From: Bradyrhizobium retamae | GTDB lineage: Bacteria > Pseudomonadota > Alphaproteobacteria > Rhizobiales > Xanthobacteraceae | Assembly: GCF_001440415.1 (NCBI RefSeq) | Contig: NZ_LLYA01000013.1 | Span: forward strand, 124,001-188,000 | Reading direction: 5' to 3' | Length of the DNA: 64,000 nt | In this document: positions 26,017-35,040 of the stretch, one piece after another | Position numbering within the stretch: the stretch's first letter is position 1 | Layout: each line of letters starts with the position of its first letter | Position numbers and translations under genes: made by a program | The notes under the pieces: model-generated | What the model saw: only the letters and a program-made list of their open reading frames with translations | The model's database searches: none | What the model was told of the DNA's origin: nothing

Positions 26017-26697
26017 TCACGGGCCACGAACGGGTTTGCGCTGCCTAATCAGGCCTGCGCTGCGGCCGATAGTACGGTCGACGTCGGCAACCGCCCCGTA
26101 GAGGCGCTGCCGTGAGAGCCAATGAAGGTCGTCCATGCGTTGCACGACTCCTACCACAACCGGCACGTGGTGGCGTCGCGCAAGCTGCTCAAGGGAGAAA
26201 ACGGACCACCAGGCGCGAAAAGCGACTCGTGTCCAAGTGCGCGCGTCCCAGCCGAGCAGTAGGACATCCGGCGCATACTTGCGCACCGCACGATTCAGGT
26301 TCCACGGGTACATGACGATGATGCCCAGGCGCACCGGTCGCGCACCCTCCCACGGAAAGGATTTTGCGACGGCGGCAAAGGCAAATACGACCGAGCGACG
26401 GGCCACGTCGCTAGCAATCAGCCTCTCGATGACTCCAGAGACAAGTCCCGTCTCCTTCACCTCCACGAACAGTTCAAGGTCAGTCGGCGAAAGAAGCGAC
26501 AGTGCCGCATCGAGGGTAAGCGCATTCTCGACATGACGCGGCGGGTCGTGTGACACCACCAATGTGTCGGAATCCGCTGCACGGCAGACGTCGAATTCGA
26601 CACCGGATATTCTGCCGTCACGCGCGGCACGTACGAACGCGGCGGGCGAGTTTTCGCCCCGACCCGCGGACCATCCACGATGCGCAATGAGCTTCAT
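26017..26697 (-). CDS. Glycerophosphodiester phosphodiesterase family protein
   Basis: A 226-residue TIM-barrel hydrolase that splits glycerophosphodiesters to glycerol-3-phosphate and an alcohol. The active site is intact: HRG at the start (KLIAHRGWSAGRGENSPAAF, with the downstream Glu-Asn), the metal-binding ExD in VEFDVC, and the catalytic His in LVVSHD. No signal peptide follows from the chosen start (26697), so it would be cytosolic; a longer frame to 26760 adds residues with no start support. Its substrate may be membrane lipid breakdown products. It is short for the family, and the ribosome binding site is weak. Confidence 0.85.
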   Translation of the reverse strand: MKLIAHRGWSAGRGENSPAAFVRAARDGRISGVEFDVCRAADSDTLVVSHDPPRHVENALTLDAALSLLSPTDLELFVEVKETGLVSGVIERLIASDVARRSVVFAFAAVAKSFPWEGARPVRLGIIVMYPWNLNRAVRKYAPDVLLLGWDARTWTRVAFRAWWSVFSLEQLARRHHVPVVVGVVQRMDDLHWLSRQRLYGAVADVDRTIGRSAGLIRQRKPVRGP

Positions 26698-26849
26698 GAC
26701 GAGGTCCGTAAAGCCAAGCTGTGCGCGCGCCACGCAATCTCCCGTAGAGAGAAATGTCAATCCGCGGCCACGACGTTGACCCCTGATCAGCGCGGCGGCG
26801 CGGGCGTTTTTAGATAGCGGGCGTGCCGACTGGCGCTGGGGACCGGCGG

Positions 26850-27299
26850 CTATTTCGCCGCGATGGTTGTGGGTTTACCCTCCTCGCCGACGAAGACCAC
26901 CAGGACCTTAGCCGGAACATTCCCCTTATTGAAAAGCTGGTGTTGGTGATTGAGGGCCTCGATGTAGGCTTCGCCGGTTTTATATTGATACGGTTGTCCG
27001 CCGTGACTCTGCAACTCCACCTCGCCCTCGAGGACATAGACGTAGGTCGGTACCGGGTGCTCATGCAGTGGCGTACGGCCACCGGGCTCGATGGTCCCAA
27101 TAACGGATATCATTTCTGGCTTGTCTGTCTTCGGATAAACAATCGGCTGCTTGTCTCGGGTTTGACCTGTCTTCAGCAGCGGCTGGGTCTTGAAGCCGGC
27201 CGGCAGCGCACTGTCCTGGGCGCGCACTGTCGCGGCTCCGGTCACGAGCCAGATTGCCGCCAGCACGCTGGCAGTTGAAACGAAACGCGTGGGCGTCAT
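26850..27299 (-). CDS. Exported cupin-domain protein
   Basis: A 149-residue protein with a Sec signal peptide (ending near TVRAQ) followed by a single cupin barrel. The metal-binding motif is PLHEHPVPTYVYVLEGEVEL (His-x-His plus Glu), and the second part includes EALNHQHQLFN. A strong ribosome binding site (AAGGAGG) precedes the start at 27299; the open frame to 27365 is rejected. It acts in the periplasm, but the substrate is unknown. Exported cupins are widespread in Bradyrhizobium. Confidence 0.87.
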   Translation of the reverse strand: MTPTRFVSTASVLAAIWLVTGAATVRAQDSALPAGFKTQPLLKTGQTRDKQPIVYPKTDKPEMISVIGTIEPGGRTPLHEHPVPTYVYVLEGEVELQSHGGQPYQYKTGEAYIEALNHQHQLFNKGNVPAKVLVVFVGEEGKPTTIAAK

Positions 27300-27976
27300 G
27301 GCGATGTCCTCCTTGTTGCGAATGCGCCCCGTGAGAGCGGACAGGATCATGCGCCAGGCTTTCAAGCCCGAAGTGGGTAGCTGCGGTCGTCTTCTCGGAA
27401 CGGCTGCGTCAGCATCTGGTCGAGCCGCTGCTCGCGCGCGTCGCGGAACGGCTCATGCCAATCGTCATGTCCTTGTGACCCGCCCTGGGTCACATTCAAT
27501 AATTCACTGTATCCTCCCCAAGCGCGCGTTCTACGCGCAATTTGCCGCGGCGAAAGCGACGGCCCATGAGCATCGCTTGGAGCCGCCGGAACTTATTGCG
27601 AAGGGCGATCGCGGCGTTGAAACTTTGGTCTGGCGCTAGCCCTAAATGCCTTGGCGCGAGCGTCGGCTCGTCACCGATCTCGTCTTGTCTCCCGGGCCCA
27701 TCCCTCCCCGATTAGCCGCTCGTTTGAACCTCAAGCCATCGCTGGTTAGAAAGAGCCGAAACGCATCCGTGCGCCTTCCAACTCTTACTTTTTACTGGAC
27801 GTAGCGCGAACGAACTATGGCAGTCCGGCAGGTTGCGCCCGGGAGGGCGACAAACCAGCCGAGCCTCCGTGCCGCCATCTCTGACATTTGCTGCCCTCGA
27901 TGACCGGGTTGGGCCACGAGCGGCAATACTCTAACTGATCGCAAGATTTCCGCTTCTCCGTCAGAAGTCCACGCCG
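27300..27976. other. Intergenic stretch of about 680 bp
   Basis: No frame has a supported start or coding composition; the plus-strand frame at 27190-27639 is antisense to the cupin gene over part of its length. One perfect palindrome, TGTGACCC-gccct-GGGTCACA, lies at 27474-27494 and could be an operator or stem-loop. Otherwise I see nothing. Confidence 0.5.
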
Positions 27977-28387
27977 CTAGAAGAATTCATCGAGGAACGC
28001 CGCCGCTTCTTCCGAGATGCCGGCGATCTTGTTCGTTGCCTGACGATAGAACTTGAAATTGAGCTCGGTCCCGGGCTGGCCGTCATTCCACTCGGTGAAA
28101 CGCTTTAGCTCGCTCCGCCCAAGCGGCCGCTTCGCGAGCGCGGTGCGTCGGATGGTAACGCTCACACGTGGTGTTTGCCTGGTGATGCCGCGCTTCCTGG
28201 CGATCGCTTCGGCCGAAACCACAACGCCGCGCGCGATAAGGCCGTGCCCGCCCTCGTTCTCGCTCGCGAACACGAAAACCGTGTCGCCTTCGGCGATATG
28301 CTTGCCGCCATACATGGTCTTTTGCGCTGTCAATGCGAACGTCTTCGGTCGCAGATCGGAAACCTTGGCCTTGATCGCGAACGCCAT
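27977..28387 (-). CDS. Conserved protein of unknown function
   Basis: A 136-residue protein with a strand-rich middle (EGDTVFVFASENEGGHGLIARGVVVSAEAI) and an acidic helical end (AGISEEAAAFLDEFF). The strand pattern near residue 35 is reminiscent of small beta-barrel nucleic-acid-binding (PUA/EVE-like) domains, but no motif confirms it. It follows the GMC oxidoreductase gene by 16 bp on the same strand, so the two are likely co-transcribed. The start ATG at 28387 has no strong ribosome binding site. Confidence 0.7.
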   Translation of the reverse strand: MAFAIKAKVSDLRPKTFALTAQKTMYGGKHIAEGDTVFVFASENEGGHGLIARGVVVSAEAIARKRGITRQTPRVSVTIRRTALAKRPLGRSELKRFTEWNDGQPGTELNFKFYRQATNKIAGISEEAAAFLDEFF

Positions 28388-28403
28388 GCTCCTCGCGCCA
28401 ATG

Positions 28404-30047
28404 CTAGGCCGACACCGGGAATCTGACGGCTTCCAGCGCGGTCTTGCCGCGGATCATGTCGGAGGCCTTGTCGGCGATCATCAAGGTCGATGCGTTGAGA
28501 TTGGCGGAGATCATGCGCGGCATGATCGAGGCGTCGACGACGCGCAAGCCCTGCAGTCCATGCACGCGCAACTGGTCGTCGACCACGGCCCATTTGGCAT
28601 CCGCCGGGCCCATGCGGCAGGTGCAGCCGGGATGGAAAGTGGTGGTGCCACGCTCGGTGGCGGCCGCCAGGAATTCGTCGTCGCTCTGCACCTTGGGTCC
28701 GGGGAAATCCTCATAGGCGTAGTATGGCGCGAGCGGCTTGGACGCGAGCAGCCGGCGCGCCAGTTTCATGCCGGCGACGACGACGCGGCGATCGATCTCT
28801 TCCACCAGGTAATTGGTCTGGATGATCGGCGGCGCGAACGGATCGGCGGAGCGGATGCGGACATAGCCGCGGCTCTCCGGGCGCTGCTGCCAAGAGGCGA
28901 CCGTCATGCCGGGCTCGTCCTCGAGCTGGCCCTGCACGCCTTCCTTGTAGCTTGCCGGCGTGAAGGTGAGCTGCAGGTCGGAGCTTTCGGTGGTCTCGCC
29001 GGAGTGCCAGAAGCAATAGACCATGGTCGGCGACAGCGACAGCAACCCGCGCCGCGTCGTCGCCCATTTCAGCGTCTCGACCCACAGGCTCAGGCCGCGC
29101 CGCAGTTCATTGATGGTCTTGATGTTCTTGACGCGCGCGACCGAACGCGGCGCGTAATGATCCTGCAGGCCTTCGCCGACGCCCGGTAGCGCGTGACGGA
29201 CGTCGATGCCGTGCGATTGCAGCAGTTCGGGCGAGCCGACGCCGGACAATTGCAGCACCTGCGGCGAGTTATAGGCGCCGCCCGAAAGAATGACTTCCTT
29301 GTTAGCGCGCACCTCGACGGGCGTGCCGCCCTTGCCGCCCCGGAGATAACGCACGCCGACCGCGCGCTTGCCCTCGAAAATCAGGTTGGTGACATGCGCA
29401 TGCGTTCGCACATCGACATTCGGCCGTTTTCGCGCCGGGTGCAAAAACGCCTTCGCGGCGCTCATGCGCAGACCGTTCTGGATGGTGCGCTGGCAATAGG
29501 AGACGCCCTCTTGGATCGCGCCGTTGTAATCGGGATTTTTGGGGATCCCGAGGCTGACAGCGCCCTCCATGAAGGCCTCGCACAGTGGATCCTGCCAATC
29601 CATGGTGGTGACGGTGAGACTGCCATCGCGGCCGCGATAGGTCTCGTCGCATTCGCCGACGCGGCACTCCAGCCGCTTGAAATAGGGCAGCACGTCCGGA
29701 TAGCCCCAGCCGTGATTGCCGAGCTGCGCCCAGGTGTCGAAATCCTGGCGCTGGCCGCGGTTGTAGATATGGCCGTTGATGGACGACGAGCCGCCCAGCG
29801 TCTTGCCGCGCGGGGCGTAGATGCTGCGGCCGCCGGTCCATGGCCCCGGTTCCTGCTGATAGGCCCAATTGACGCTCTTCATGTGGAACGTCTTGATGAA
29901 GCCGGCGGGCAGATGAATGTAGGGATGCCAGTCCTTGCCACCCGCTTCGAGCACGCAGACGCGGCTGGAAGAATCTTCGCTGAGCCGGTTGGCGAGCACG
30001 CTGCCTGCGGAGCCCGCGCCGATAATCACATAATCGAACGTTTCCAT
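28404..30047 (-). CDS. GMC-family FAD oxidoreductase
   Basis: A 547-residue glucose-methanol-choline family enzyme. The FAD motif is YVIIGAGSAGSVLANRL at the N terminus, followed by ARGKTLGGSSSING, the second family signature. The catalytic region near the C terminus is HPGCTCRMG with the later NLNASTLMIA. It oxidises an alcohol to an aldehyde using FAD; choline dehydrogenase, or a related alcohol dehydrogenase, is the usual family guess, not determined here. Cytosolic or membrane-associated. It is the second gene of a minus-strand run with the acetyltransferase upstream by 23 bp. Confidence 0.9.
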   Translation of the reverse strand: METFDYVIIGAGSAGSVLANRLSEDSSSRVCVLEAGGKDWHPYIHLPAGFIKTFHMKSVNWAYQQEPGPWTGGRSIYAPRGKTLGGSSSINGHIYNRGQRQDFDTWAQLGNHGWGYPDVLPYFKRLECRVGECDETYRGRDGSLTVTTMDWQDPLCEAFMEGAVSLGIPKNPDYNGAIQEGVSYCQRTIQNGLRMSAAKAFLHPARKRPNVDVRTHAHVTNLIFEGKRAVGVRYLRGGKGGTPVEVRANKEVILSGGAYNSPQVLQLSGVGSPELLQSHGIDVRHALPGVGEGLQDHYAPRSVARVKNIKTINELRRGLSLWVETLKWATTRRGLLSLSPTMVYCFWHSGETTESSDLQLTFTPASYKEGVQGQLEDEPGMTVASWQQRPESRGYVRIRSADPFAPPIIQTNYLVEEIDRRVVVAGMKLARRLLASKPLAPYYAYEDFPGPKVQSDDEFLAAATERGTTTFHPGCTCRMGPADAKWAVVDDQLRVHGLQGLRVVDASIMPRMISANLNASTLMIADKASDMIRGKTALEAVRFPVSA

Positions 30048-30070
30048 CGTCTCTTTTCTGGCGCGGCTTG

Positions 30071-30664
30071 TTACCGCGGCTTATCGTTGAGTTGATAGGT
30101 GAGATGCGCCTTCACCGTCGGCCATTCGCTGGCAATGATGCTGTAAACCACGGTGTCGCGCAACGTGCCGTTTGGCGCGATCTGATGGCTGCGCAGGATG
30201 CCGTCCAGCTTGGCGCCCAGGCGCTCGATGCCGCGCCGGCTCTGGTGATTGAAGAAATGGGTGCGGAACTCCACTGCAATGCAATTCAATTTCTCGAACG
30301 CGTGCGTCAGCAGCAGCAATTTGCACTGCGTATTGAGCGCGCTGCGCTGCACGCGTTTGGCGTACCAGGTCGAGCCGATCTCGACGCGGCGGTTGGCGGC
30401 ATCGACATTCATATAGGTCGTCATGCCGGCGATCTTGCCCTCTGCGTCATAGACCGTGAACGGCAGCATCGATCCCGCCGCGAACAGGCCGAGCCGGCGA
30501 TCGATTTCTTTTTTCATGTTTTCGGCGGTCGGAATGGCGGTGTACCAGAGCTTCCACAGCTCGCCGTCCCTCACCGCTTCCACCAGGCCGTCGATGTGAT
30601 CGTGCGACAACGGCTCCAGCCGCGCGTGCTCGCCGTGAAGGGTAACCGGTTCAAGAAAGGCCAT
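30071..30664 (-). CDS. GNAT-family N-acetyltransferase (RimJ/RimL type)
   Basis: A 197-residue acetyl-CoA-dependent transferase. The order of strands and the segment VEIGSTWYAKRVQRSALNTQ match the RimJ/RimL-like subgroup that acts on protein N termini or small amines. The following region (LLLLTHAFEKLNCIAVEF) is the helix-strand unit that often follows the acetyl-CoA site. Substrate cannot be told. It lies directly upstream of the GMC oxidoreductase and is probably co-transcribed. Confidence 0.88.
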   Translation of the reverse strand: MAFLEPVTLHGEHARLEPLSHDHIDGLVEAVRDGELWKLWYTAIPTAENMKKEIDRRLGLFAAGSMLPFTVYDAEGKIAGMTTYMNVDAANRRVEIGSTWYAKRVQRSALNTQCKLLLLTHAFEKLNCIAVEFRTHFFNHQSRRGIERLGAKLDGILRSHQIAPNGTLRDTVVYSIIASEWPTVKAHLTYQLNDKPR

Positions 30665-30687
30665 TTTAAAAACTCCGTTGTCACGCC

Positions 30688-30797
30688 GTCATTGCCTGCG
30701 ACAAACGCGAAGCGTTTGCGCAAGGGAGCGAAGCGACGAAGCAATCCATCTATCCCCTTGTGGCGGCATGGATTGCTTCGCTGCGCTCGCAATGACG
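30688..30797. repeat. Intergenic repeat, family D, copy 1
   Basis: An inverted element opening GTCATTGCC and closing CGCTCGCAATGACGG, with GCGAAGCGACGAAGCAATCC near the left and ATGGATTGCTTCGCTGCGC near the right. A second copy at 49453-49535 shares the same core. It separates the acetyltransferase gene from the SMP-30 gene. Confidence 0.85.
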
Positions 30798-30805
30798 GGG
30801 ATGGT

Positions 30806-31732
30806 TCACTTGTTCAAAAAATTCAGTGCCAGTCCCGGCCGCGCCCAATCCATCGCAATCAGCTCGCCCTTGCCAGACAGCGTGATGTACGCCGTCTTCA
30901 ACTCCGGCCCGCCAAATGCGATATTGGTGGTGACGCGGTCGCCGGTCGGCACCTGCTCGACCAGGGAGCCGTCAGGTGCGATCACCGAGATGCAGCCCGA
31001 CACCAGCGTCGCCACGCAGACATTACCGTTTGCCTCTACCGCCATCGAGTCGAACATCTGGTAGCCGCCCAGCCCCGCAATCGGCTTGCCGCGCTCGCCG
31101 CGATAGATGACGTCGCGCGGCTTGATCGTGCCGGGCTCGGAGATCTCATAGGCCCACAGCCGCGCGGTCGGCGTCTCCGCGATATAGACGGTCTTCTCGT
31201 CCGGCGACAGGCCGATGCCGTTGGCGGGCAGCACGCCGTGCACGGCCTCGACGACCTCCTTCATGCCCGGCCTGACATAATAGAACCCGCCGACATCCAT
31301 CTCACGGGCGCGACGTTTGCCGAGATCGGAGAACCAGAGGCCGCCGTGCTTGTCGAACACCAGGTCGTTGGGCCCCCGCAGGGCGTGCTCGCCGCATTTA
31401 TCGACGACGGTCTCGACCTTGCCGCTCTGCAGATCCACGCGCTGGATCGAGCCGCCCTGATAATCGTCCGGCTGCGGCCCCGGCATGATCATCTTGCCGG
31501 TCGGAATCCAGCTAAAGCCGCCATTGTTGCAGATGTACATCTTGCCGTCGGGGCCGAGCGCTGCGCCATTGGGGCCACCGGGAATTTGCGCGACGACCTC
31601 CTTGCGCCCGTCAGGATAAACCCGCGTCAGCCGCTTGCCGCGGATTTCGACCAGCACCACCGATCCGTCCGGCATGACAACCGGGCCTTCCGGAAATTCC
31701 AGATCGGTGGCGAGAACGCGGATATCGGCCAT
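30806..31732 (-). CDS. SMP-30/gluconolactonase-family protein
   Basis: A 308-residue six-bladed beta-propeller of the SMP-30/LRE family, which hydrolyses lactones (for example gluconolactone) using a divalent metal. The early segment VLATDLEFPEGPVV and the later GPNDLVFDKHGGLWFSDLG carry the metal-binding Glu, Asn and Asp. No signal peptide is visible from the chosen start at 31732, where GGAGG lies a few bases upstream; the open frame to 31834 is rejected. It may cooperate with sugar-acid pathways, perhaps with the nearby GMC oxidoreductase that could make aldehydes or lactones, but that link is inference. Confidence 0.88.
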   Translation of the reverse strand: MADIRVLATDLEFPEGPVVMPDGSVVLVEIRGKRLTRVYPDGRKEVVAQIPGGPNGAALGPDGKMYICNNGGFSWIPTGKMIMPGPQPDDYQGGSIQRVDLQSGKVETVVDKCGEHALRGPNDLVFDKHGGLWFSDLGKRRAREMDVGGFYYVRPGMKEVVEAVHGVLPANGIGLSPDEKTVYIAETPTARLWAYEISEPGTIKPRDVIYRGERGKPIAGLGGYQMFDSMAVEANGNVCVATLVSGCISVIAPDGSLVEQVPTGDRVTTNIAFGGPELKTAYITLSGKGELIAMDWARPGLALNFLNK

Positions 31733-31879
31733 GAATCCTCCCGACTTACTTTTGGCTGCAGGCGGATTTGGCTCGGCCCCGCACGCGCAACAATTCGTTG
31801 TGGCTGTTATGGCAAAGTCGGTTTGGCTTGCCAAGCAACCACCGGCAATGAAGCGGCGCAGGGCAGCATTGCGGAGACG

Positions 31880-32713
31880 CTACTCCTTGACCGGAATCCA
31901 GATCTCCAACCCGCCATTGCCGGTGGCGGGATCGAAATTCTCGTCGTAGCGCTCGAAGCTCGGCGCATCTGCCGCCTTCATGCCGGATGCCGGCAGCCAG
32001 TGATTCCAGATCGTGTTGACGGTGCGGCGGATCGTCGAGATGTGCTCCGAGTGGGTAAACACCGCATACTTCTGCTCCGGAATCCTCACGCGGGCGAACT
32101 CGCGCGGCAGGTCGGAGAAGTCGGCGACCTCGACGCCGGCGATGTAGTCGAAGCCGGCATCGTCGCCATTGCAGCAGACGCCGTAGGCCACCTTGCCGAC
32201 CCGCTTCGGGATGTCATCGACAGTTTGGTGAAACTTCTGCCACTGGTTCGGAATGCCGGCGCCGCCGTTCTCATGCGTGCAGCGTTCGCTGATGCCGGCG
32301 ATCAGCAACGGCTTAGAGGTTTCGAAACGCGGGGGCTTGAGATGATCGAGCAGGGTTGAATCCATGACGATTGGCTCCTGAAGCTTGAGATGATCGAGGC
32401 ACGTTGCGGCGCGGACCGCTTCGGGCGTTACGCCGAAATGGTCGCGGAACGCGCGGGTGAAAGCTTCGTGAGAGCTGTAGTCCGAATCCAGCGCGAGGCT
32501 AAGGATATCGGGCGCACCGGCGGAGAGCGCGTGCGCGGCCTTGGTTAGCCTGCGGGCGCGCACATAACGCATCACCGAAAGGCCGGTCGCGGTGGCAAAC
32601 GCCCGCACCAGATGGAAGCGCGAGACGCCCGCAACGCCCGCGATCTCATCGAGCGTCAGCGGGTCGGCGAGATGGCTTTCGATGTACCAGAGCGCTTTCT
32701 GGGCTGGATTCAT
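31880..32713 (-). CDS. AraC-type regulator with GyrI-like effector domain
   Basis: A 277-residue protein with an AraC-type double helix-turn-helix at the N terminus (residues about 5-105; SRFHLVRAFATATGLSVMRY and SHEAFTRAFRDHFGVTPEA are the two recognition regions). The GyrI-like small-molecule-binding domain follows to the C terminus and closes with GLEIWIPVKE. This order (DNA-binding first) is typical of Rob-like multidrug or metabolite sensors. It is divergent from the enolase-superfamily gene at 32869 with about 155 bp between, so it is the obvious candidate regulator of that gene. Confidence 0.9.
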   Translation of the reverse strand: MNPAQKALWYIESHLADPLTLDEIAGVAGVSRFHLVRAFATATGLSVMRYVRARRLTKAAHALSAGAPDILSLALDSDYSSHEAFTRAFRDHFGVTPEAVRAATCLDHLKLQEPIVMDSTLLDHLKPPRFETSKPLLIAGISERCTHENGGAGIPNQWQKFHQTVDDIPKRVGKVAYGVCCNGDDAGFDYIAGVEVADFSDLPREFARVRIPEQKYAVFTHSEHISTIRRTVNTIWNHWLPASGMKAADAPSFERYDENFDPATGNGGLEIWIPVKE

Positions 32714-32868
32714 GGCTCATAGCTTTCATACGAAGCGTTCGTATTATCGGCGATTGCGCCGCGCCTGATTTGACAGTCCTTGCTCCGTCGTCGCAGCCTA
32801 TGGAACTATCTGCTGGGCACAGGGATCAAGGCCGCCGGCTGACGCGGCACTACTTATTGGAGGTTACC

Positions 32869-33975
32869 ATGCTGATCACCAATGTCCGGGCGCACCATAT
32901 CCGTATTCCCTATGACGCCGGTGTCGCGAGTTTCAAGCAAGGAGCGTCCGCCATCTCGGCGCTGGAAATCGTCATGGTGGAAGTTTCGACCGACGCCGGC
33001 ATCACGGGTTGGGGCGATGCCTTTGCCTATGTCTGCCCGCGAACCAGCTACGCCGCCATCGAGGAAATGATTGCGCCGCAGGCGCTGGGACAGAAAGTTC
33101 CAGATGCGGCCGGTATTCCCGCCTTCATGGAACAGATCCAGCGCAACCTGCATCTGTTCGGCCGCTATGGCATCACCATGTTTGCGATCTCAGCGTTGGA
33201 TATCGCGCTGTGGGACCTCGCAGCGAAGGTCAAGGGCGCGCCATTGCACCGCCTGATCGGCGAAGCCAGGCGGACCCGGATTCCTGCCTATGCGAGCCTG
33301 CTGCGGATCGGAAAGCCAGAGCTGATCGCAAGCGAATGCGAGACCGCGCTGCGGCAGGGCTACAAGGCGATCAAGCTGCACGAAACCACAACGCCTGCGG
33401 TATATGCCGCGCGGCAGGAGATCGGCGCCGGCATTCCGCTGATGGTCGACTTGAACTGTCCGCTGAATGGCGAGGCCGCGATCGCCTTCGCGCATTCCTG
33501 CCGCGACGCAACGCCGATGTTCCTCGAGGAGCCGGTCTGGCCGCCGGAAGATTTTGCAACGCTGGCCGAAGTGCGAAGCAAGGGCGGGCTCAACGTTGCG
33601 GCCGGAGAGAATGCCTGCACGGTTCACCAATTCAGGCAGATGCTGAAGGCGGGCGCGGTGAGCCATGCGCAACCCTCCGTCATCAAGGTCGGCGGCATCA
33701 CCGAATATCTCAGGGTCGTCGACCTCGCCGACGAATTCGGCGTCAGGCTTGCACCGCATTCACCGTATTTCGGCCCGGGCTTCCTCGCGACGCTGCACTT
33801 GATGTCGCTGCGCGACGACGCAACCTTCGTCGAGGTGTTCTCCATGAAACGTGCCGCCTGCTTGTGGCGCGGTCGCATCGACGTCGATGCCAATGGCAAT
33901 GTGGAGGTGCCGCAGGGGCCCGGACTTGGTTACGAACCGGATAAGGCCATCATGGAGCAATACCGTGTGGCGTAA
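32869..33975 (+). CDS. Enolase-superfamily enzyme, mandelate racemase/muconate cycloisomerase type
   Basis: A 368-residue barrel enzyme. Metal ligands are Asp194 (VDLN), Glu220 (FLEEP) and Glu247 (GENAC). The catalytic Lys-x-Lys on the second strand is here Lys169-Leu-His171 (AIKLHE), with His where the second lysine usually stands, and a conserved His297 (LAPHSPYFGPG) supplies the opposite base. It removes a proton next to a carboxylate, either racemising or dehydrating an acid; the atypical KxH means substrate class cannot be assigned by analogy. GGAGG precedes the start at 32869; the frame to 32770 is rejected. A divergent AraC/GyrI regulator lies just upstream. Confidence 0.88.
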   Translation: MLITNVRAHHIRIPYDAGVASFKQGASAISALEIVMVEVSTDAGITGWGDAFAYVCPRTSYAAIEEMIAPQALGQKVPDAAGIPAFMEQIQRNLHLFGRYGITMFAISALDIALWDLAAKVKGAPLHRLIGEARRTRIPAYASLLRIGKPELIASECETALRQGYKAIKLHETTTPAVYAARQEIGAGIPLMVDLNCPLNGEAAIAFAHSCRDATPMFLEEPVWPPEDFATLAEVRSKGGLNVAAGENACTVHQFRQMLKAGAVSHAQPSVIKVGGITEYLRVVDLADEFGVRLAPHSPYFGPGFLATLHLMSLRDDATFVEVFSMKRAACLWRGRIDVDANGNVEVPQGPGLGYEPDKAIMEQYRVA

Positions 33976-33990
33976 CCCGCGGGGCAGCCC

Positions 33991-34386
33991 CTACTTGGTG
34001 CCGTCTTTCGGCGTCGCCGCATCCTTCGCAGCAGGCGCTGAATCCTTCGCCGTGGGCGCGGCGGTCTTCTTCGCATCCTCTGCCGCCTTGTTCTGCGCCG
34101 CCTGCAACTCGCCGACCAGCTTCTGCAAGCCAATGACCGCGTTTTTCAACGCCTCAATCTGCCGGTTGGCGGCATCAATTTTCTGCTGATGGTCGGTGGT
34201 GAGTTTTGTGATCGTCTTCTGCAGGAAGTCGACATTGCTCTGCAGGCAAGAGGTGCGCCGTTCCATGGTTTTTTCGACGGTGCAGATCTCGATGCCGGGA
34301 ACGTCCTGCGCGTGGACGCTCGCCGGCAACAAAGCCATCAGCAGCGTGATGGCGACGATCATGATCCTGGGCGTCGGAGCAATCAT
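33991..34386 (-). CDS. Exported coiled-coil protein
   Basis: A 131-residue protein with a signal peptide ending near SVHAQD. The mature part has two cysteines (ICTVEKTMERRTSC) and a long helix (residues about 45-100) rich in Gln, Lys and Glu with heptad-like hydrophobics, ending in an Ala/Lys/Asp-rich disordered tail. The start at 34386 (second Met) has GAGG six bases upstream; the longer frame starts at 34398. It is convergent with the enolase-superfamily gene, 16 bp apart. Function unknown. Confidence 0.75.
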   Translation of the reverse strand: MIAPTPRIMIVAITLLMALLPASVHAQDVPGIEICTVEKTMERRTSCLQSNVDFLQKTITKLTTDHQQKIDAANRQIEALKNAVIGLQKLVGELQAAQNKAAEDAKKTAAPTAKDSAPAAKDAATPKDGTK

Positions 34387-34580
34387 CAAAATCCTCATTC
34401 CACAAGCATCTCACGTAAGGGAACGTCTATCACGGCAATTTGCGCGAAGCAGGGCCCCGTCCCCAGAGATACCATACTGATACCTCATTCAGGCGTTGTG
34501 CTTCATCCCGTTAACAGTGGATGGATTTCGCCGCACCTCAAACCGGTGTGTTTGCCGGGTGCGGCAGTGGAGATTGATTG

Positions 34581-34814
34581 ATGGCAACGCGTGAAAAACG
34601 ACTGGCGCAGTTCGATGGCAACGGGGAGCCGCCGCCGAACCTGCCGGTGGAAGTTCTTTGCGAGGATCACAGCGGAACCTATCAACTGCCGTTCGCCTGC
34701 CGATGGATCGACGGTCAATGGCGAAATGACAGGACCGGCGGCATGGTCGAGGCCACCGTGGTCGGTTGGCGACTGCCGCGGCCGAGATCTGAAAGCGCCG
34801 CGGAAAGACCCTGA
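34581..34814 (+). CDS. Small hypothetical protein
   Basis: A 77-residue protein, MATREKRLAQFDGNGEPPPN, with a patterned core (VEVLCEDHSGTYQLPF, then CRWIDGQWRN) and a disordered tail. The sequence pattern is strongly that of a real small Bradyrhizobium protein with a conserved Cys pair. GGAG lies nine bases upstream of the ATG. No family is recognised. Confidence 0.65.
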   Translation: MATREKRLAQFDGNGEPPPNLPVEVLCEDHSGTYQLPFACRWIDGQWRNDRTGGMVEATVVGWRLPRPRSESAAERP

Positions 34815-35040
34815 CCCGTCGTAGATTGCGTCAGAATGGGACGGATGCGCGCGGAACTTTAAGGTTTGGAACAGCTACGGAACGAACCGCGCCCGAATCA
34901 CCGATTTAGCGCCGTACGCTCCTGTTCACGGCTAGATGTCGCGCGCCATCCCAGCCGGCGCACCACATAAAGCACCACGGCAATCGGCCGCAGTCAGCGG
35001 CCGACGACAAAGGTTAATTCCTCGGCGGATGACATGGCGG

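Noticed and set aside
27190..27639. 149-residue plus-strand frame opposite the exported cupin
   Set aside because: It is antisense to a well-supported gene for about 110 bases and has no start support.
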